From Oscillospiraceae bacterium (GTDB taxonomy: Bacteria; Bacillota; Clostridia; Oscillospirales; Ruminococcaceae), in assembly GCA_017461565.1 (NCBI GenBank), contig JAFTXQ010000004.1:1-64000 (forward strand): a DNA stretch of 64,000 nt, written 5' to 3'. How positions within the stretch are numbered: position 1 is the stretch's first letter; every line of letters starts with the position of its first letter. This document shows positions 10,090 through 20,095 of the stretch, in pieces. The notes below the pieces were generated by a model, which was given only the letters and a program-made list of their open reading frames with translations, did not search any database and was not told the origin of the DNA. The translations under genes and the position numbers were made by a program.

Positions 10090-11094
10090 TCAGTTTGTAT
10101 TTGCTTCCTTGCCGGAGTCAAGCGAGATAGCATCGGGGAATGCGTTGCGGCTGTCCTCCTTGGAGAGGAAGGTCGTATTGACATAACCCTGGATGATCGC
10201 ACCATCGGTGACTGCAATAGTGGAAGCGTTGATATCACCGAATACGATAGCGTCACGCTTGAGCTCTGCCTTGCCTGCGATCTCGAGCTTGCCCCTGATA
10301 CGTCCGTTTACGTCCGCATACTGGGAAGTAAGGTCGCCGATAAGTATAGTATCCCTGTCCATGCGCATTTTACCCTTAATGGCTACATTGCCCTGCATGG
10401 CAGCGGAGTTCATGTTGACATTATTGCACTTGATATCGCCTACGACCTTGCCCGTCATATCGATATCACGGGTGGTCTCTACGTTACCCTTGATGTTGCC
10501 GTCAAGCTGCATATTGGCAAGAGAACGCACATTTCCGTCGATAACCGTGTTCTTTGAAATTACAGTTACCTCATCGGTCACGCCTGCGGCACGGTTTGCG
10601 TTTATGTTTCCGGGTGCGGAGGGTGCATAACCGCCGCCAAAGCCGTCATTTGCATTGTAGCCTGCATTTGCATTTCCTGCAAAACCACTATTCTGTACAG
10701 GAGCGGCAGCTGCCTGAGGCTGTGCTGCCTGTGCGGCGTTCTGGGGAGCTGCTGCGGGCTGCGGACGGAAATACGGTGTCTCAAGGGGCACTCCTGCCGC
10801 ATTTGTCTCCTGCTGGGGTGCTGCAGGTGCAGGCTGTGCTGTGGGAGTCTGCTGTACGGGAGCGGTAGCAGGCTGAGTCTCTGTATTCTGGACAGGAGGA
10901 ACAGGCTGTGCGGGAGCTGCCTGCTGCTGAGCCGCCATATCGGGCGCCGACATCTGCTGCTCCTGCTCTGCAAGATACCTGTCAAGCTGAGTAGGTCCGC
11001 CTTCACGTGCTGCGGGAACCTCTGCGGAATCCTCCATACCGTCTTTCTTCCACAGTTCCTTTACTGCCTGTGAAAAGTTATCCTTAATTCCCAT
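10090..11094 (-). CDS. Bactofilin with a long Pro/Ala/Gln-rich N-terminal region
   Basis: Polymer-forming cytoskeletal protein. The bactofilin beta-helix spans about residues 175-320, recognisable from short alternating turns such as VIDGNVRS, DGNIKGNVET, TGKVVGDIKC and FGDINAST. It is preceded by an unusually long N-terminal part of about 170 residues, mostly Pro, Ala, Gln and Asn, which is probably disordered. Bactofilins organise cell-wall enzymes; the gene just upstream encodes a polysaccharide deacetylase, which suggests a shared wall task. Both read into the ATP synthase genes with gaps of 24 bases. Confidence 0.9.
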   Translation of the reverse strand: MGIKDNFSQAVKELWKKDGMEDSAEVPAAREGGPTQLDRYLAEQEQQMSAPDMAAQQQAAPAQPVPPVQNTETQPATAPVQQTPTAQPAPAAPQQETNAAGVPLETPYFRPQPAAAPQNAAQAAQPQAAAAPVQNSGFAGNANAGYNANDGFGGGYAPSAPGNINANRAAGVTDEVTVISKNTVIDGNVRSLANMQLDGNIKGNVETTRDIDMTGKVVGDIKCNNVNMNSAAMQGNVAIKGKMRMDRDTILIGDLTSQYADVNGRIRGKLEIAGKAELKRDAIVFGDINASTIAVTDGAIIQGYVNTTFLSKEDSRNAFPDAISLDSGKEANTN

Positions 11095-11118
11095 TTTGGT
11101 TATCCTTTCTATCCGAAA

Positions 11119-12255
11119 TTACGCAAACGGTCCTATAAACTGGACAGGCTGCGTGTTGTTGTTTATCTTATCAAATTTATAGCCTTTATTTATCAGCGCC
11201 TTGATTATATCCTCCAGCACCAGCACGGTATTCTTCCTGGGAGCGGAGTCATGCATAAGTATTACGGAACGATAATTATTATCAACTGTTTTTCTTATAC
11301 CGTTATACATTTCCGTCCAGGTAGCTCCGCCTGCGTCGTTGCTGTCTACGTTCCAGTCGTAGTAGCGGAAGCCACGTCTTGTCATTTCTTCGATTATAGC
11401 GTCACGTGTAGCGCCGTTGTAGTCGTTAAGGCTGCCACCCGGGAAGCGGAATATCTCGGTCTTTACACCCGTTGCCTCGTAGATCATCGTCCATGCTTCA
11501 TGGAAATCGTCAAGGAACGCCTCTACCGAAGCATAGATCTCCTTGTATTCGTGCGTTGTGCTGTGCACACCGATGGAGTGGCCCTTATTGACGATCTGTC
11601 GCATGATGTCATAACATTCCTCTGTACGCCTCGGCACAACAAAGAAGGTTGCCTTGATATCATACTTGTCAAGATAGTGCAGCACCGAATATGTATTGTC
11701 AGAGGGGCCGTCATCAAAGGTGAGATACACAACTCCCTCTTCTCTTACATAGGAAGCAGGAACACGCACCGCCATATCCTCATAAAGCGAAGCGTAGCTG
11801 CTGTCAGGCTGTATTGCAGGGATATCCTGTGTTTCAGCAGTCTCGGCAGTATCATCAGCCGATGCCGTTTCTTCAGTCTGCTGCTGTGTTTCTGATGACT
11901 CTGATGTTTCGGGCACAGCAGGAGCCGCACTGCTTTCAGCATCTGTGGTATCGGCGTCCGTTTCTTCGGTGGACTGGATATCAATACCGTTTATGTACGC
12001 TATCAGATCCTCATCCGACAGCCCGCTGTCAGAGTAGATCTTATAAAAGCCCTCTACCGTGGGCTTTTTCTCTCCGCCAAGCACCTGCACCTGATAGGAG
12101 AGCTTTTCGTTTTCAAATTTGGTTTCCTCCAGCTCGGCGCCTTTGTTCCACAGCACCACAGCGAAGATAACGCATAATATCAGCGGAACAAAAAAGGCGA
12201 TGCAAAGGACTGTCTTTATAAGCACTTTGAAAAATGCTACACTTCCGAATCGCAT
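11119..12255 (-). CDS. Membrane-anchored polysaccharide (peptidoglycan) deacetylase
   Basis: 378 residues. An N-terminal membrane anchor (about 10-33) is followed by a coiled segment and a Ser/Thr/Glu-rich linker. The NodB-type catalytic domain (about 175-375) carries the motifs VYLTFDDGPSDNT (catalytic and metal Asp), the metal-binding H-S-T-T-H, FRFPGGS, a YYDWNVDSND segment and VILMHDS (second catalytic His). All metal ligands appear present. It should remove N-acetyl groups from wall glycan outside the cell. A TTGACA-17-TATCAT promoter lies about 65 bases upstream, the likely main promoter for the whole bactofilin-atp run. Confidence 0.92.
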   Translation of the reverse strand: MRFGSVAFFKVLIKTVLCIAFFVPLILCVIFAVVLWNKGAELEETKFENEKLSYQVQVLGGEKKPTVEGFYKIYSDSGLSDEDLIAYINGIDIQSTEETDADTTDAESSAAPAVPETSESSETQQQTEETASADDTAETAETQDIPAIQPDSSYASLYEDMAVRVPASYVREEGVVYLTFDDGPSDNTYSVLHYLDKYDIKATFFVVPRRTEECYDIMRQIVNKGHSIGVHSTTHEYKEIYASVEAFLDDFHEAWTMIYEATGVKTEIFRFPGGSLNDYNGATRDAIIEEMTRRGFRYYDWNVDSNDAGGATWTEMYNGIRKTVDNNYRSVILMHDSAPRKNTVLVLEDIIKALINKGYKFDKINNNTQPVQFIGPFA

Positions 12256-12318
12256 TTACAAACCTCTTTTTGTTTTATACGGGAAAAAGGCATACTTCGC
12301 CTATACTCCTATTATTTA

Positions 12319-12347
12319 ATGATACTATAAAACAGGTGTTTTGTCAA
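12319..12347 (-). promoter_or_regulatory. Promoter of the deacetylase-bactofilin-atp run
   Basis: On the minus strand TTGACA (12347-12342), a 17-base spacer and TATCAT (12324-12319). It gives a leader of about 55 bases before the deacetylase ATG. No other equally good promoter was found between here and atpB, so atp genes may depend on it. Confidence 0.65.
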
Positions 12348-12475
12348 TAGGAACTGTCCTGAAACACGGTTTTCAGCACGAAAAATGGACACATTGTGAT
12401 TAAATTGAAGTTGTTTTTTGTGCAACATGTATAATGCTAGTTTTTCGGACAAAATTCTTTCATAAAACGCAGATA

Positions 12476-12502
12476 TCCCCGAAAGGATATTCCTTTCGGG
12501 GA
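12476..12502 (-). terminator. Hairpin downstream of the membrane anti-sigma-like gene
   Basis: A perfect stem (tccccgaaagga / tcctttcgggga) with a 3-base loop lies 14 bases after the stop codon. The T-tract that follows on the minus strand is weak, so termination strength is uncertain. Confidence 0.6.
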
Positions 12503-12515
12503 CGGAGGTTAATTA

Positions 12516-14591
12516 TCAATTAAGGCATCTTTCGGTTACCTTGCCTATTGCAAGCGCTGTGGCTGTGGGATATTCTCCGTCAGCAAACTCGCCTGTGTGC
12601 ACTATCGATACCACATCTCCGACATTAAGTCCCGAGGGATCGATGATGAAGATGTACTTTTCGCTGTTGCTGTATCTGTTGTCGTTGCAGTGGATGTAGT
12701 CTGCCGCTTCAACAACTATAAAGCCATCGCCTATCTCTGCTATCTTGCATTTGTTGTTTTTGGTAGTGTCGGGAGCGGGATGGACCTCTGTGCTGTCGTT
12801 CACCGCTATCTCATCAAGACCTATCGGCATATTTATTCCGGCTTTTTTGGAGCGACCAAGCCTGAATTGTGCGCATATAAGACTGCTTCCCTTTTCGGTC
12901 ACGTTTACCGTAACGAAAAAGTCAGGGTCTCTGCTCTGTACCGATGCCTCGTATTCAAGCGAGCTGTCGCCGCCGCAGCGAATGTAATGCTCCACTGCAA
13001 AGTCGCAAAGCTCCTCATCAGTGAAGAAAGAGGGAGAATCCTCTCCTACATATTCAAGGACAAGCATATTTCCGCCAAGATCTTCAAGCTCAATTTTATT
13101 ATCGGTCTGGTCTGCTACGTTGTAAACATAAATAGCATCGCCGTTTCCGTAGCGTATGGTGATCTGCTCGTCTTCAGTAACACCTGCGCCTAACAGGAAC
13201 TCCATGCTGCTGCCGTCCTCAAAGCTGATCACACTACCTGTTGTTCCGTCAGCATTGAAAACATAATATCCGACAGGGATTCCGTTCTCGATTGCAAGCC
13301 ATGCACCCTCTGTGAATTCGGGTATCGCAGATTCGGGGAAATCTGTCTCAGTTTCATAGAGCGTCATAGCGGATATCTCCTGTGCAGCTTCGCTGCCAGT
13401 CGAATCGCCAACTGCACCGAGAGGATAGAGACCGCCCTCCATCACTCTGTAACACCACTCAAAGCCTGTATCGACCTCTGAAAGCTTTACGATATCGCCT
13501 TTCAGCATAAACTTTCCGCTGTGAGGGATATCATCAAGCGCAAAGGTGCCATCCTTATCAAAGCGTATTTCGGGACCAACGGGGCATTTGCCGTCCTCGG
13601 TATAAGAAACATACAGCTTTTGCAGCTCGACATTATCCAACATCTGACCGCAGAACGGATAGTATCCGCCGTCCAGTGCATTCGTGGTGATATCTTCCGC
13701 CTTGCAGCGTCTTATCTCGATAAGCTGCATATTGTACAGGGGCGAAAGGTCGATATCCGCAGTGCAGTTACGGATATAAACTATCTCGTCGGTTTCTGCG
13801 ATGTAGGCAGCCTTTGTAGAGAGTGCCGCCGCCTCGGATATATTTGGAATATCCTGAAGTCCGCCGTAAACATCGATATCCATAAGCTCAAAGCCGTCGA
13901 TGCGTGTAAGGGTGAGATCCTCTGTATTTACATTATAATAATATGTCACAGTGTTTCCTCTGCCGAGAGTTGTTACGGTTCCGGGATCGTAGGTGATAGA
14001 CATATACTGCTGTCCGTTGCCGTATGAATACAGGCTTATACCGTTCCAGCTGTCGCCGCCGAAGCTTCTGCCAGGGAAGCCTTCAACGTAAAGCTCCAGC
14101 GTTGCTGCGACATCTGCCGCAAAAGTTATCTGTCCTGATGCAAAATCGAATCTGTATATTCCGCAGACGCCATCGGTGAATACTGCGGTATCGTTATCGG
14201 CATACAGCATCTCGGGGAACTGAGAGCCGAAGATGATGCTCTCCACCTCTATCTGTGACCGCTGTACCAGTGGCATTACAGCAGGAAATTCTATCTCTCC
14301 GTTGATAACAGGGTACTTAAAATCATGCTCCTCCTGCTGTACAGCGGAAGTTGTCCCCTGTGCGCTGTTCGCTGACGACTCGGGAAGCAGGTCGACACCC
14401 TGTTTGCCTCCGAACACTCCCATCTGCGAAAGCCCCAGACAAAGACCTGCAACGGCTGCGGCGCAGCCGACGGGTATTGCGATATTGCGTATCAGTCTGC
14501 CTGTGTTGTGTTCAAGGTGGTCGGCATTTGCCGCTTCTTCGATGTACTTGTCGTATACTTCGTTGAGTGCGTTATCAAGTTTTTTCTTCAT
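12516..14591 (-). CDS. Large membrane protein, probable anti-sigma partner of the adjacent ECF sigma factor
   Basis: 691 residues: a 32-residue cytoplasmic N-terminus, a transmembrane helix (about 35-57, NIAIPVGCAAAVAGLCLGL) and an extracellular region of over 600 residues rich in Asp, Glu, Gly and Tyr. The arrangement (short cytoplasmic head, one helix, large outside domain, start overlapping the sigma gene by ATGA) is that of membrane anti-sigma factors in Clostridia, but no zinc anti-sigma motif is visible. The outside part has repeated beta-rich blocks (IEFPAVMP, GNAVTYYYNVN-like and DLGGNMLVLEY segments) of unknown function. Role as regulator is inferred from gene pairing. Confidence 0.85.
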   Translation of the reverse strand: MKKKLDNALNEVYDKYIEEAANADHLEHNTGRLIRNIAIPVGCAAAVAGLCLGLSQMGVFGGKQGVDLLPESSANSAQGTTSAVQQEEHDFKYPVINGEIEFPAVMPLVQRSQIEVESIIFGSQFPEMLYADNDTAVFTDGVCGIYRFDFASGQITFAADVAATLELYVEGFPGRSFGGDSWNGISLYSYGNGQQYMSITYDPGTVTTLGRGNTVTYYYNVNTEDLTLTRIDGFELMDIDVYGGLQDIPNISEAAALSTKAAYIAETDEIVYIRNCTADIDLSPLYNMQLIEIRRCKAEDITTNALDGGYYPFCGQMLDNVELQKLYVSYTEDGKCPVGPEIRFDKDGTFALDDIPHSGKFMLKGDIVKLSEVDTGFEWCYRVMEGGLYPLGAVGDSTGSEAAQEISAMTLYETETDFPESAIPEFTEGAWLAIENGIPVGYYVFNADGTTGSVISFEDGSSMEFLLGAGVTEDEQITIRYGNGDAIYVYNVADQTDNKIELEDLGGNMLVLEYVGEDSPSFFTDEELCDFAVEHYIRCGGDSSLEYEASVQSRDPDFFVTVNVTEKGSSLICAQFRLGRSKKAGINMPIGLDEIAVNDSTEVHPAPDTTKNNKCKIAEIGDGFIVVEAADYIHCNDNRYSNSEKYIFIIDPSGLNVGDVVSIVHTGEFADGEYPTATALAIGKVTERCLN

Positions 14592-15139
14592 ATATCATAC
14601 CCCTCCTTTTTGAGGTATTCTCTAAGCTGTTTCAGTGTGCGTGAAATACGGGATTTGACCATACTCTGACTTGTGTGAAGCGCCTTTGCGATATCGGCGA
14701 TGCTCTCGCCGAACCAGAAGCGCCGCAGGAATATCACACGGGTGTTATAGTCGCTTGCCGCAAGAAAGCCGTTAACAAGCTCTGAAAGTGCGTTTTCGTT
14801 AAGCCTGTCCTCTGCGCATCCTGCCGAAGCAAGGCACTCATACAGATCATCTATCGGTAACGCCTCGCCACGCTTGGCAGCTTTGCTGTAATCGTACCTG
14901 TCAAGCGCTATGCGTCTTGCTATCTTACAAAGATATGCACAAAGCCGCTGCGGCTTATTTGGCGGAATACTGTTCCATGCCTTAAGGCAGGCCTCGTTCT
15001 CGCACTCCTCCGCATCCTGGAGATTACGGAGTATGTTGTACGCTACGCTCTGCAACAGCTTTCCGTATGACTTTTTCGTTTCGGAGATGGCGTTCTCGCT
15101 GCGGTCGAAATACAATTGTATTATCTGTTTATCTGTCAT
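14588..15139 (-). CDS. ECF-type RNA polymerase sigma factor
   Basis: 183 residues. Region 2 lies at about 20-85 (LLQSVAYNILRNLQDAEECENEACLKAW, the -10 recognition helix) and region 4 at about 120-178, with the helix-turn-helix FGESIADIAKALHTSQSMVKSRISRTL. Regions 1 and 3 are absent, as in extracytoplasmic-function sigma factors. The ATG follows GGAGGGAGA. The stop overlaps the ATG of the membrane partner by 4 bases, so the two are translationally coupled. Confidence 0.95.
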   Translation of the reverse strand: MTDKQIIQLYFDRSENAISETKKSYGKLLQSVAYNILRNLQDAEECENEACLKAWNSIPPNKPQRLCAYLCKIARRIALDRYDYSKAAKRGEALPIDDLYECLASAGCAEDRLNENALSELVNGFLAASDYNTRVIFLRRFWFGESIADIAKALHTSQSMVKSRISRTLKQLREYLKKEGYDI

Positions 15140-15204
15140 TCTCCCTCCCCCTTCTTATTTGAGCTCACTAATACAGACGGAAAAAAACTGATAACGTCGC
15201 AAAA

Positions 15205-15235
15205 ATCCCCCCGGCGAATAACACGCCGAGGGGAT
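15205..15235 (-). terminator. Terminator of the glgBCD operon
   Basis: On the minus strand a stem of about 12 bp (atcccctcggcg / cgccggggggat, with one G-T pair) closes a 7-base loop and is followed by TTTTT. It lies about 18 bases after the glgD stop. Confidence 0.88.
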
Positions 15236-15252
15236 CATCAGATCATGCTATA

Positions 15253-16377
15253 TTATACGTTTGCGCCCTTGGAGATAAAGATGGGGTAATCAGCAGAGCC
15301 TGTGATAACACGGTTCTTGGACAGTGTTACGGATCTGTCGGAGATTGCGTCGATAAAGGAAGCCTTCTCCTCGATAACTGTATCCTGCATTACGATACTG
15401 TTCTTAACAACTGCGCCCTTCTGAACAACAACGCCTCTGAACAGCACACTGTTCTCAACTGTACCCTCGATGATGCAGCCGTCAGCGATAAGGGAGCCCT
15501 TTACATCAGCATCGATGCCGTACTTTGCGGGAGCCACATCACGCACCTTGGTGTAGATGGGACGCTCAAGATTGAATACCTCGTGGCAGATGTCACGGTT
15601 CATCATATCGGCATTAGCCTTGTAGTAGGTCTTCATATTGTCGATGATCTCGAAGTAGTTCTCGTACTTGTAGCCCATGATCTTGTAATCGTGCAGCTTA
15701 TGGAGCAGGATATCTGTCTCAAAGCTGTACAGACCACGGCACTCGGACTCTCTGATGAGGTCCTCAAGGAAGCGTCTCTTCATCACAAAAACATCAAGTC
15801 CTACGTTCATCTCGCCGCTGATAGCGGGTCTTGCCAGAACATCATAGATCTTGTTGTCCTCGTCAACGGAGAACACGGTCTTTGTCATAGCTCTTTCAGT
15901 GTTGTAAACACCTCTGCCATAAACGCAGGTGATGTCAGCGCCGCTCTTCTCATGGAAGTCAACCATTGGCTTGAGGTCCATGTTAGCGATAACGTTTGCG
16001 TCAGCCATTACAACATACTCAGCGTCAGACTCACGGATGAACTCTGCTGCGCCTGCAAGAGCTTCAAGTCTGCCACGGTAGATGCCGCTGCCCTCGCTTC
16101 TGTAAGGAGGCAGGATATGCAGACCGCCTGTCTTTCTTGCAAGATCCCACTCACTGCCCATGCCGAGGTGGTTCATGAGGGAGTAGTAATTCTGCTTGGT
16201 GATAATACCAACCTGTGTGATTCCCGAGTTCACCATATTGGAAAGGGGGAAGTCAATAAGACGATATCTTGCTCCGAAAGGAACGCTCGCCATTGCTCTA
16301 CCCTTTGTCAGCTCGGGAAGGTTTGCTTCATGCATATTAGCAAAAATAAGTCCTAAAACATTAGCCATACTTGCCAT
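15253..16377 (-). CDS. glgD: Glucose-1-phosphate adenylyltransferase, GlgD subunit
   Basis: Second subunit of ADP-glucose pyrophosphorylase in Firmicutes, which boosts or regulates catalytic GlgC. It has the nucleotidyltransferase fold, but the N-terminal loop reads ANVLGLIFANMHEANLPELT instead of the GGQGSRL loop of catalytic subunits, as expected for GlgD. A PFGARYRLIDFPLSNMVNSGI segment and a C-terminal left-handed beta-helix (about 280-374) are conserved. It starts 22 bases after glgC. The ORF has two close ATGs; the first (16377) fits the AAGGA spacing. Confidence 0.94.
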   Translation of the reverse strand: MASMANVLGLIFANMHEANLPELTKGRAMASVPFGARYRLIDFPLSNMVNSGITQVGIITKQNYYSLMNHLGMGSEWDLARKTGGLHILPPYRSEGSGIYRGRLEALAGAAEFIRESDAEYVVMADANVIANMDLKPMVDFHEKSGADITCVYGRGVYNTERAMTKTVFSVDEDNKIYDVLARPAISGEMNVGLDVFVMKRRFLEDLIRESECRGLYSFETDILLHKLHDYKIMGYKYENYFEIIDNMKTYYKANADMMNRDICHEVFNLERPIYTKVRDVAPAKYGIDADVKGSLIADGCIIEGTVENSVLFRGVVVQKGAVVKNSIVMQDTVIEEKASFIDAISDRSVTLSKNRVITGSADYPIFISKGANV

Positions 16378-16399
16378 ATCAAAAACATCCTTTCCAATA

Positions 16400-17605
16400 T
16401 CAAATATCCTGAGAGATCATAGCCTTGGGTGCGGCAACAGCGTTTGCGGAAACGTTCACGTTATGACCGATTACCGCAACACCCCAGCTTGATTTATCCT
16501 CGATACGCTCGGGACGGTCGCCGATATGTGCGCCCTCGCCGATCACGCAGTTTTCGCCAACGATTGCATATTCAACCACGGCACCCTTCTTGATGACGGA
16601 GCCGGGCATGATGATACTGTCTGTAACAACAGCGCCTTCTTCGATAACAACGCCTGCGAACAGTACGGAGAAGTCAACCGTGCCGTAGATCTCGCAGCCC
16701 TCTGCTACCATGGAGTTTTCGATCTTGCTGTTTTCGCCTGTATAGTGGGGAGGCATTACGGGGTTTCTGGAGTAGATCTTCCAGCTGTCGTCCAGCAGGT
16801 CGAGTGGAACATTGGGATCCAGCACGTCCATGTTAGCTTCCCACAGGGAATCGATGGTTCCTACGTCCTTCCAGTAGCCGTCGAAGTGGTATGCTACCAT
16901 CTTCTCGTTATTTGCCAGCATCATGGGGATGATGTTCTTACCGAAGTCCTTTGTTGCGCCCTCGTCGTTCTCGTTGTCGATGAGGTGCTTTCTCAGCTTG
17001 GACCATGTGAATACATAGATACCCATGGAAGCCAGGTTAGACTTGGGCTCTGCGGGCTTCTCTGCGAACTCGTAGATAGTGCCGTCGGGGTTAGCGCTCA
17101 TGATACCGAAACGGGGAGCCTCTTCCCACGGAACCTCAAGCACTGCGATTGTTGCGTCTGCATTCTGCTCCTTGTGGAAATCCAGCATCTTGGAGTAGTC
17201 CATCTTGTAGATATGGTCACCGGAAAGGATAACAACATATTCGGGGTTGTATCTGTCAACGAAACCGATGTTCTGGTAGATAGCATTTGCAGTACCGGAG
17301 TACCAAGCCTTACCTGCTGCGGACTCATAGGGGGGCAGAACGTGAACGCCGCCGTGAGCGGTGTCAAGACCCCAGGGCTGACCGTTGCCTATGTACTCGT
17401 TGAGAACGAGGGGCTGATACTGTGTCAGTACGCCTACTGTATCTATACCCGAGTTTACGCAGTTGGAAAGCGGGAAATCGATAATCCTGTATTTTCCGCC
17501 GTAAGGAACGGCAGGCTTTGCCATATCCTGTGTCAGTGCATAAAGACGGCTGCCCTGTCCACCTGCAAGCAGCATGGCTACGCACTCTTTTTTGATGTGA
17601 TTCAT
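16400..17605 (-). CDS. glgC: Glucose-1-phosphate adenylyltransferase, catalytic GlgC subunit
   Basis: Makes ADP-glucose from glucose-1-phosphate and ATP, the committed step of glycogen synthesis. 401 residues with the intact nucleotide loop [16 protein letters not shown], the substrate segment [29 protein letters not shown], the metal/catalytic [12 protein letters not shown] and a C-terminal beta-helix. A strong AGGAGG precedes the ATG. It lies between glgB and glgD with short gaps, and the three share the upstream promoter. Confidence 0.97.
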   Translation of the reverse strand: MNHIKKECVAMLLAGGQGSRLYALTQDMAKPAVPYGGKYRIIDFPLSNCVNSGIDTVGVLTQYQPLVLNEYIGNGQPWGLDTAHGGVHVLPPYESAAGKAWYSGTANAIYQNIGFVDRYNPEYVVILSGDHIYKMDYSKMLDFHKEQNADATIAVLEVPWEEAPRFGIMSANPDGTIYEFAEKPAEPKSNLASMGIYVFTWSKLRKHLIDNENDEGATKDFGKNIIPMMLANNEKMVAYHFDGYWKDVGTIDSLWEANMDVLDPNVPLDLLDDSWKIYSRNPVMPPHYTGENSKIENSMVAEGCEIYGTVDFSVLFAGVVIEEGAVVTDSIIMPGSVIKKGAVVEYAIVGENCVIGEGAHIGDRPERIEDKSSWGVAVIGHNVNVSANAVAAPKAMISQDI

Positions 17606-17640
17606 ATATTTCCTCCTGTCCCGACTTATCGTCGTGATTT

Positions 17641-19662
17641 TTAAAATTCGGTTGCAGCCTTAAGCTTTGCTGCGTTGGTAAGCGGCTTTGCGGATACGGA
17701 CTTCTTTTCGGCAGGCTTTACTGCAGGCTCTGCCTTTTCTTCTGTCTCGGTGATCTCGCTCGGAGCCTTACGTTTATTCTTAACGGTAAAGTACATAACT
17801 GACATGGGAGGCAGATCAAGTGTGATCTTGTACTGCTCGCCATGCATTGGCTCTTCCTGTGCGGTAAGCTTGCCGTTTGTTATGCCTGTGCCACCGTATT
17901 TTTCATCGTCGGAGTTGAATATCTCAACATAATCCGCATAATAAGGAACGCCTATATCGTATACCTCATGACGTACAGGCTGGAAGTTGCATACGCAGAT
18001 AACCTCGTCCTTGTTCTTGGCGATACGTCTGAATGCAATAACGCTGTTTGCGTTGTCCTCGCTGGAGATCCAGTGGAAGCCCTCCCAGCTCGTATCACAT
18101 TCCCAAAGCGCAGGAAGCTCCTTATACAGCTTGTTCAGATCCTTCACATACTGATGCAGTCTGTAATGCGGATCAAACTCAAGCACCTCCCAGTCAAGCT
18201 GGGTCTGGAAGTTCCACTCCTTATACTGGGCGAACTCCTGTCCCATGAACATCAGCTTCTTACCGGGGTGTGCGGTCATATAGCCGAGGAAAGTACGCAT
18301 CGAATTGAAACGGTACTCTCTCGGGCCGCCCATCTTATCAAGCATCGAGCACTTTCCGTATACTACCTCGTCATGAGAGATAGGCAGGATGAAGTTCTCG
18401 GAGAACGCATAGTAGAACGAGAATGTTACAAGATTATGGTTATAGGGGCGTGACAGCGGATCCATGGACATATAACGGAGCATATCGTTCATCCAGCCCA
18501 TATTCCATTTGAAGTTGAAGCCCAGACCGCCTATATCCGCAGGCTTTGTCACCATAGGCCATGCGGTGGACTCCTCAGCGATCATCATGATATTGGGATG
18601 CTCTCTGAACAGTGCTGCATTCAGCTTGCGCAGAAATGCCACCGCTTCAAGGTTTTCGTGGCCGCCGTAGGCGTTGGGGCGCCACTCGCCGCCCTGTCTG
18701 TCATAGTCGAGATACAGCATGGACGCCACCGCATCAACACGCAGACCGTCTATGTGATACTTTTCGATCCAGTAGTTTGCATTGGATACAAGGAAGGACT
18801 GCACCTCGGGCTTGCCCCAATCAAAGATGTGGGTGCCCCAGTTCTTATGCTCCCGCTTCAGCGGATCGTCATATTCGTAGCAGCTTGAGCCGTCGAACTC
18901 GTAAAGGCCTGCCGCATCCTTGGGGAAGTGTGCAGGCACCCAGTCCACGATAACACCGATACCGGCATTGTGGCACTTGTCCACAAAGCTCATGAAGTCA
19001 TGCGGCGTACCAAAGCGTGAAGTAGGCGCATAATATCCTATCTGCTGATATCCCCACGAACCATCGAAGGGGAACTCTGCGATGGGCATAAGCTCAACGT
19101 GAGTATAACCCATATCCTTTATGTAAGGGATAAGCTCATCCGCAAGGCGGCGGTAATCATAATAGTTCTCGCCGTCTCTCTTCCACGAGCCGATGTTCAC
19201 CTCGTAGATATTTGCGGCACTTTCGTAGATGTTCTTTTTCGCAAGTGCGTCAAGATACTTCTTGTCAGTCCACTTAAAGCCATCTATGTCATAGAATTTC
19301 GTGGCTGTATTGGGGCGTGTTTCCATGTGATATCCGTATGGATCCGCCTTGAGCTTGATAAGTCCGTCTGCGCTTTCAATGCTGTACTTATAGTTGTCGT
19401 AGGTCTTGATACCCTCTATAAACAGCTCCCAGATACCGCCATCGCTGATCTTGCTCATATAGTTGCGGCCTCTGTCCCAGTGGTTGAAATCACCAACTAC
19501 GGAAACGGAATTTGCGTGAGGCGCCCATACTCTGAACACAGCGCCGTCTTTTCCGTTTAAGGTCATTTTATGAGAACCGAAGAACTCGTATGCGTGGGAA
19601 TTCTCGCCCTGATGAAAAAGATGCAGCGGAACATTGTACTCTTCGGGTACAACGATTGGCAT
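17641..19662 (-). CDS. glgB: 1,4-alpha-glucan branching enzyme
   Basis: Introduces alpha-1,6 branches into glycogen. 673 residues from ATG 19662, which follows AGGAGG by 8 bases; an ATG two codons upstream and a frame extending to 19716 are less likely. Domains: CBM48 (about 20-115, [23 protein letters not shown]), GH13 catalytic barrel (about 130-510) with nucleophile Asp in [12 protein letters not shown], acid Glu in MIAEESTAW and ISHDEVV, and a C-terminal beta domain. A basic Ala/Lys/Glu-rich tail of about 45 residues is unusual. It heads glgB-glgC-glgD. Confidence 0.96.
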   Translation of the reverse strand: MPIVVPEEYNVPLHLFHQGENSHAYEFFGSHKMTLNGKDGAVFRVWAPHANSVSVVGDFNHWDRGRNYMSKISDGGIWELFIEGIKTYDNYKYSIESADGLIKLKADPYGYHMETRPNTATKFYDIDGFKWTDKKYLDALAKKNIYESAANIYEVNIGSWKRDGENYYDYRRLADELIPYIKDMGYTHVELMPIAEFPFDGSWGYQQIGYYAPTSRFGTPHDFMSFVDKCHNAGIGVIVDWVPAHFPKDAAGLYEFDGSSCYEYDDPLKREHKNWGTHIFDWGKPEVQSFLVSNANYWIEKYHIDGLRVDAVASMLYLDYDRQGGEWRPNAYGGHENLEAVAFLRKLNAALFREHPNIMMIAEESTAWPMVTKPADIGGLGFNFKWNMGWMNDMLRYMSMDPLSRPYNHNLVTFSFYYAFSENFILPISHDEVVYGKCSMLDKMGGPREYRFNSMRTFLGYMTAHPGKKLMFMGQEFAQYKEWNFQTQLDWEVLEFDPHYRLHQYVKDLNKLYKELPALWECDTSWEGFHWISSEDNANSVIAFRRIAKNKDEVICVCNFQPVRHEVYDIGVPYYADYVEIFNSDDEKYGGTGITNGKLTAQEEPMHGEQYKITLDLPPMSVMYFTVKNKRKAPSEITETEEKAEPAVKPAEKKSVSAKPLTNAAKLKAATEF

Positions 19663-19750
19663 TTGCATTACCTCCTGATGTAAAATAAAACGATACCCCT
19701 TGCACAAAATAGCCAAAAATTACAGCAAGGGAGTATAATTCCTTATACTT

Positions 19751-19779
19751 ATTGTATCACAAAAACCATTTTATTTCAA
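19751..19779 (-). promoter_or_regulatory. Promoter of the glgBCD operon
   Basis: TTGAAA (19779-19774), 17-base spacer, TACAAT (19756-19751) on the minus strand, about 90 bases before the glgB start. The surrounding 300 bases between glgB and pckG are AT-rich and hold only this promoter and the divergent pckG promoter. Confidence 0.7.
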
Positions 19780-19962
19780 TAGTTTTGTGAATAATTCATG
19801 TTTATTGCTATTTTTTTATCAAAGCTTTTGGCATAATTGACCAAGTTTTTTCAACGTTAGAACAAATTTTACAATTTCCGACAACTGTTTCACTCTCAAA
19901 AAGGCTTTCAGCAGGATAAGTGCCGTCAAAAATGAAAAAGCGCTGAAAACACCGAAATCTGC

Positions 19963-19991
19963 TTGACTTATTGCAAAACATCATGTATAAT
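19963..19991 (+). promoter_or_regulatory. Promoter of the PEP carboxykinase gene
   Basis: TTGACT (19963-19968), 17-base spacer, TATAAT (19986-19991). Transcription should start near 19998, leaving an untranslated leader of about 98 bases before the ATG at 20096. Confidence 0.85.
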
Positions 19992-20095
19992 GGTATTTGT
20001 GGAGAATGTTTTTGTTGGGCAGAAGCTGGCACTCAGCTTCCGACAGGCAACACAAGCTTCTCATAATTCTAACAATTATAAAGGAGATAACAATT

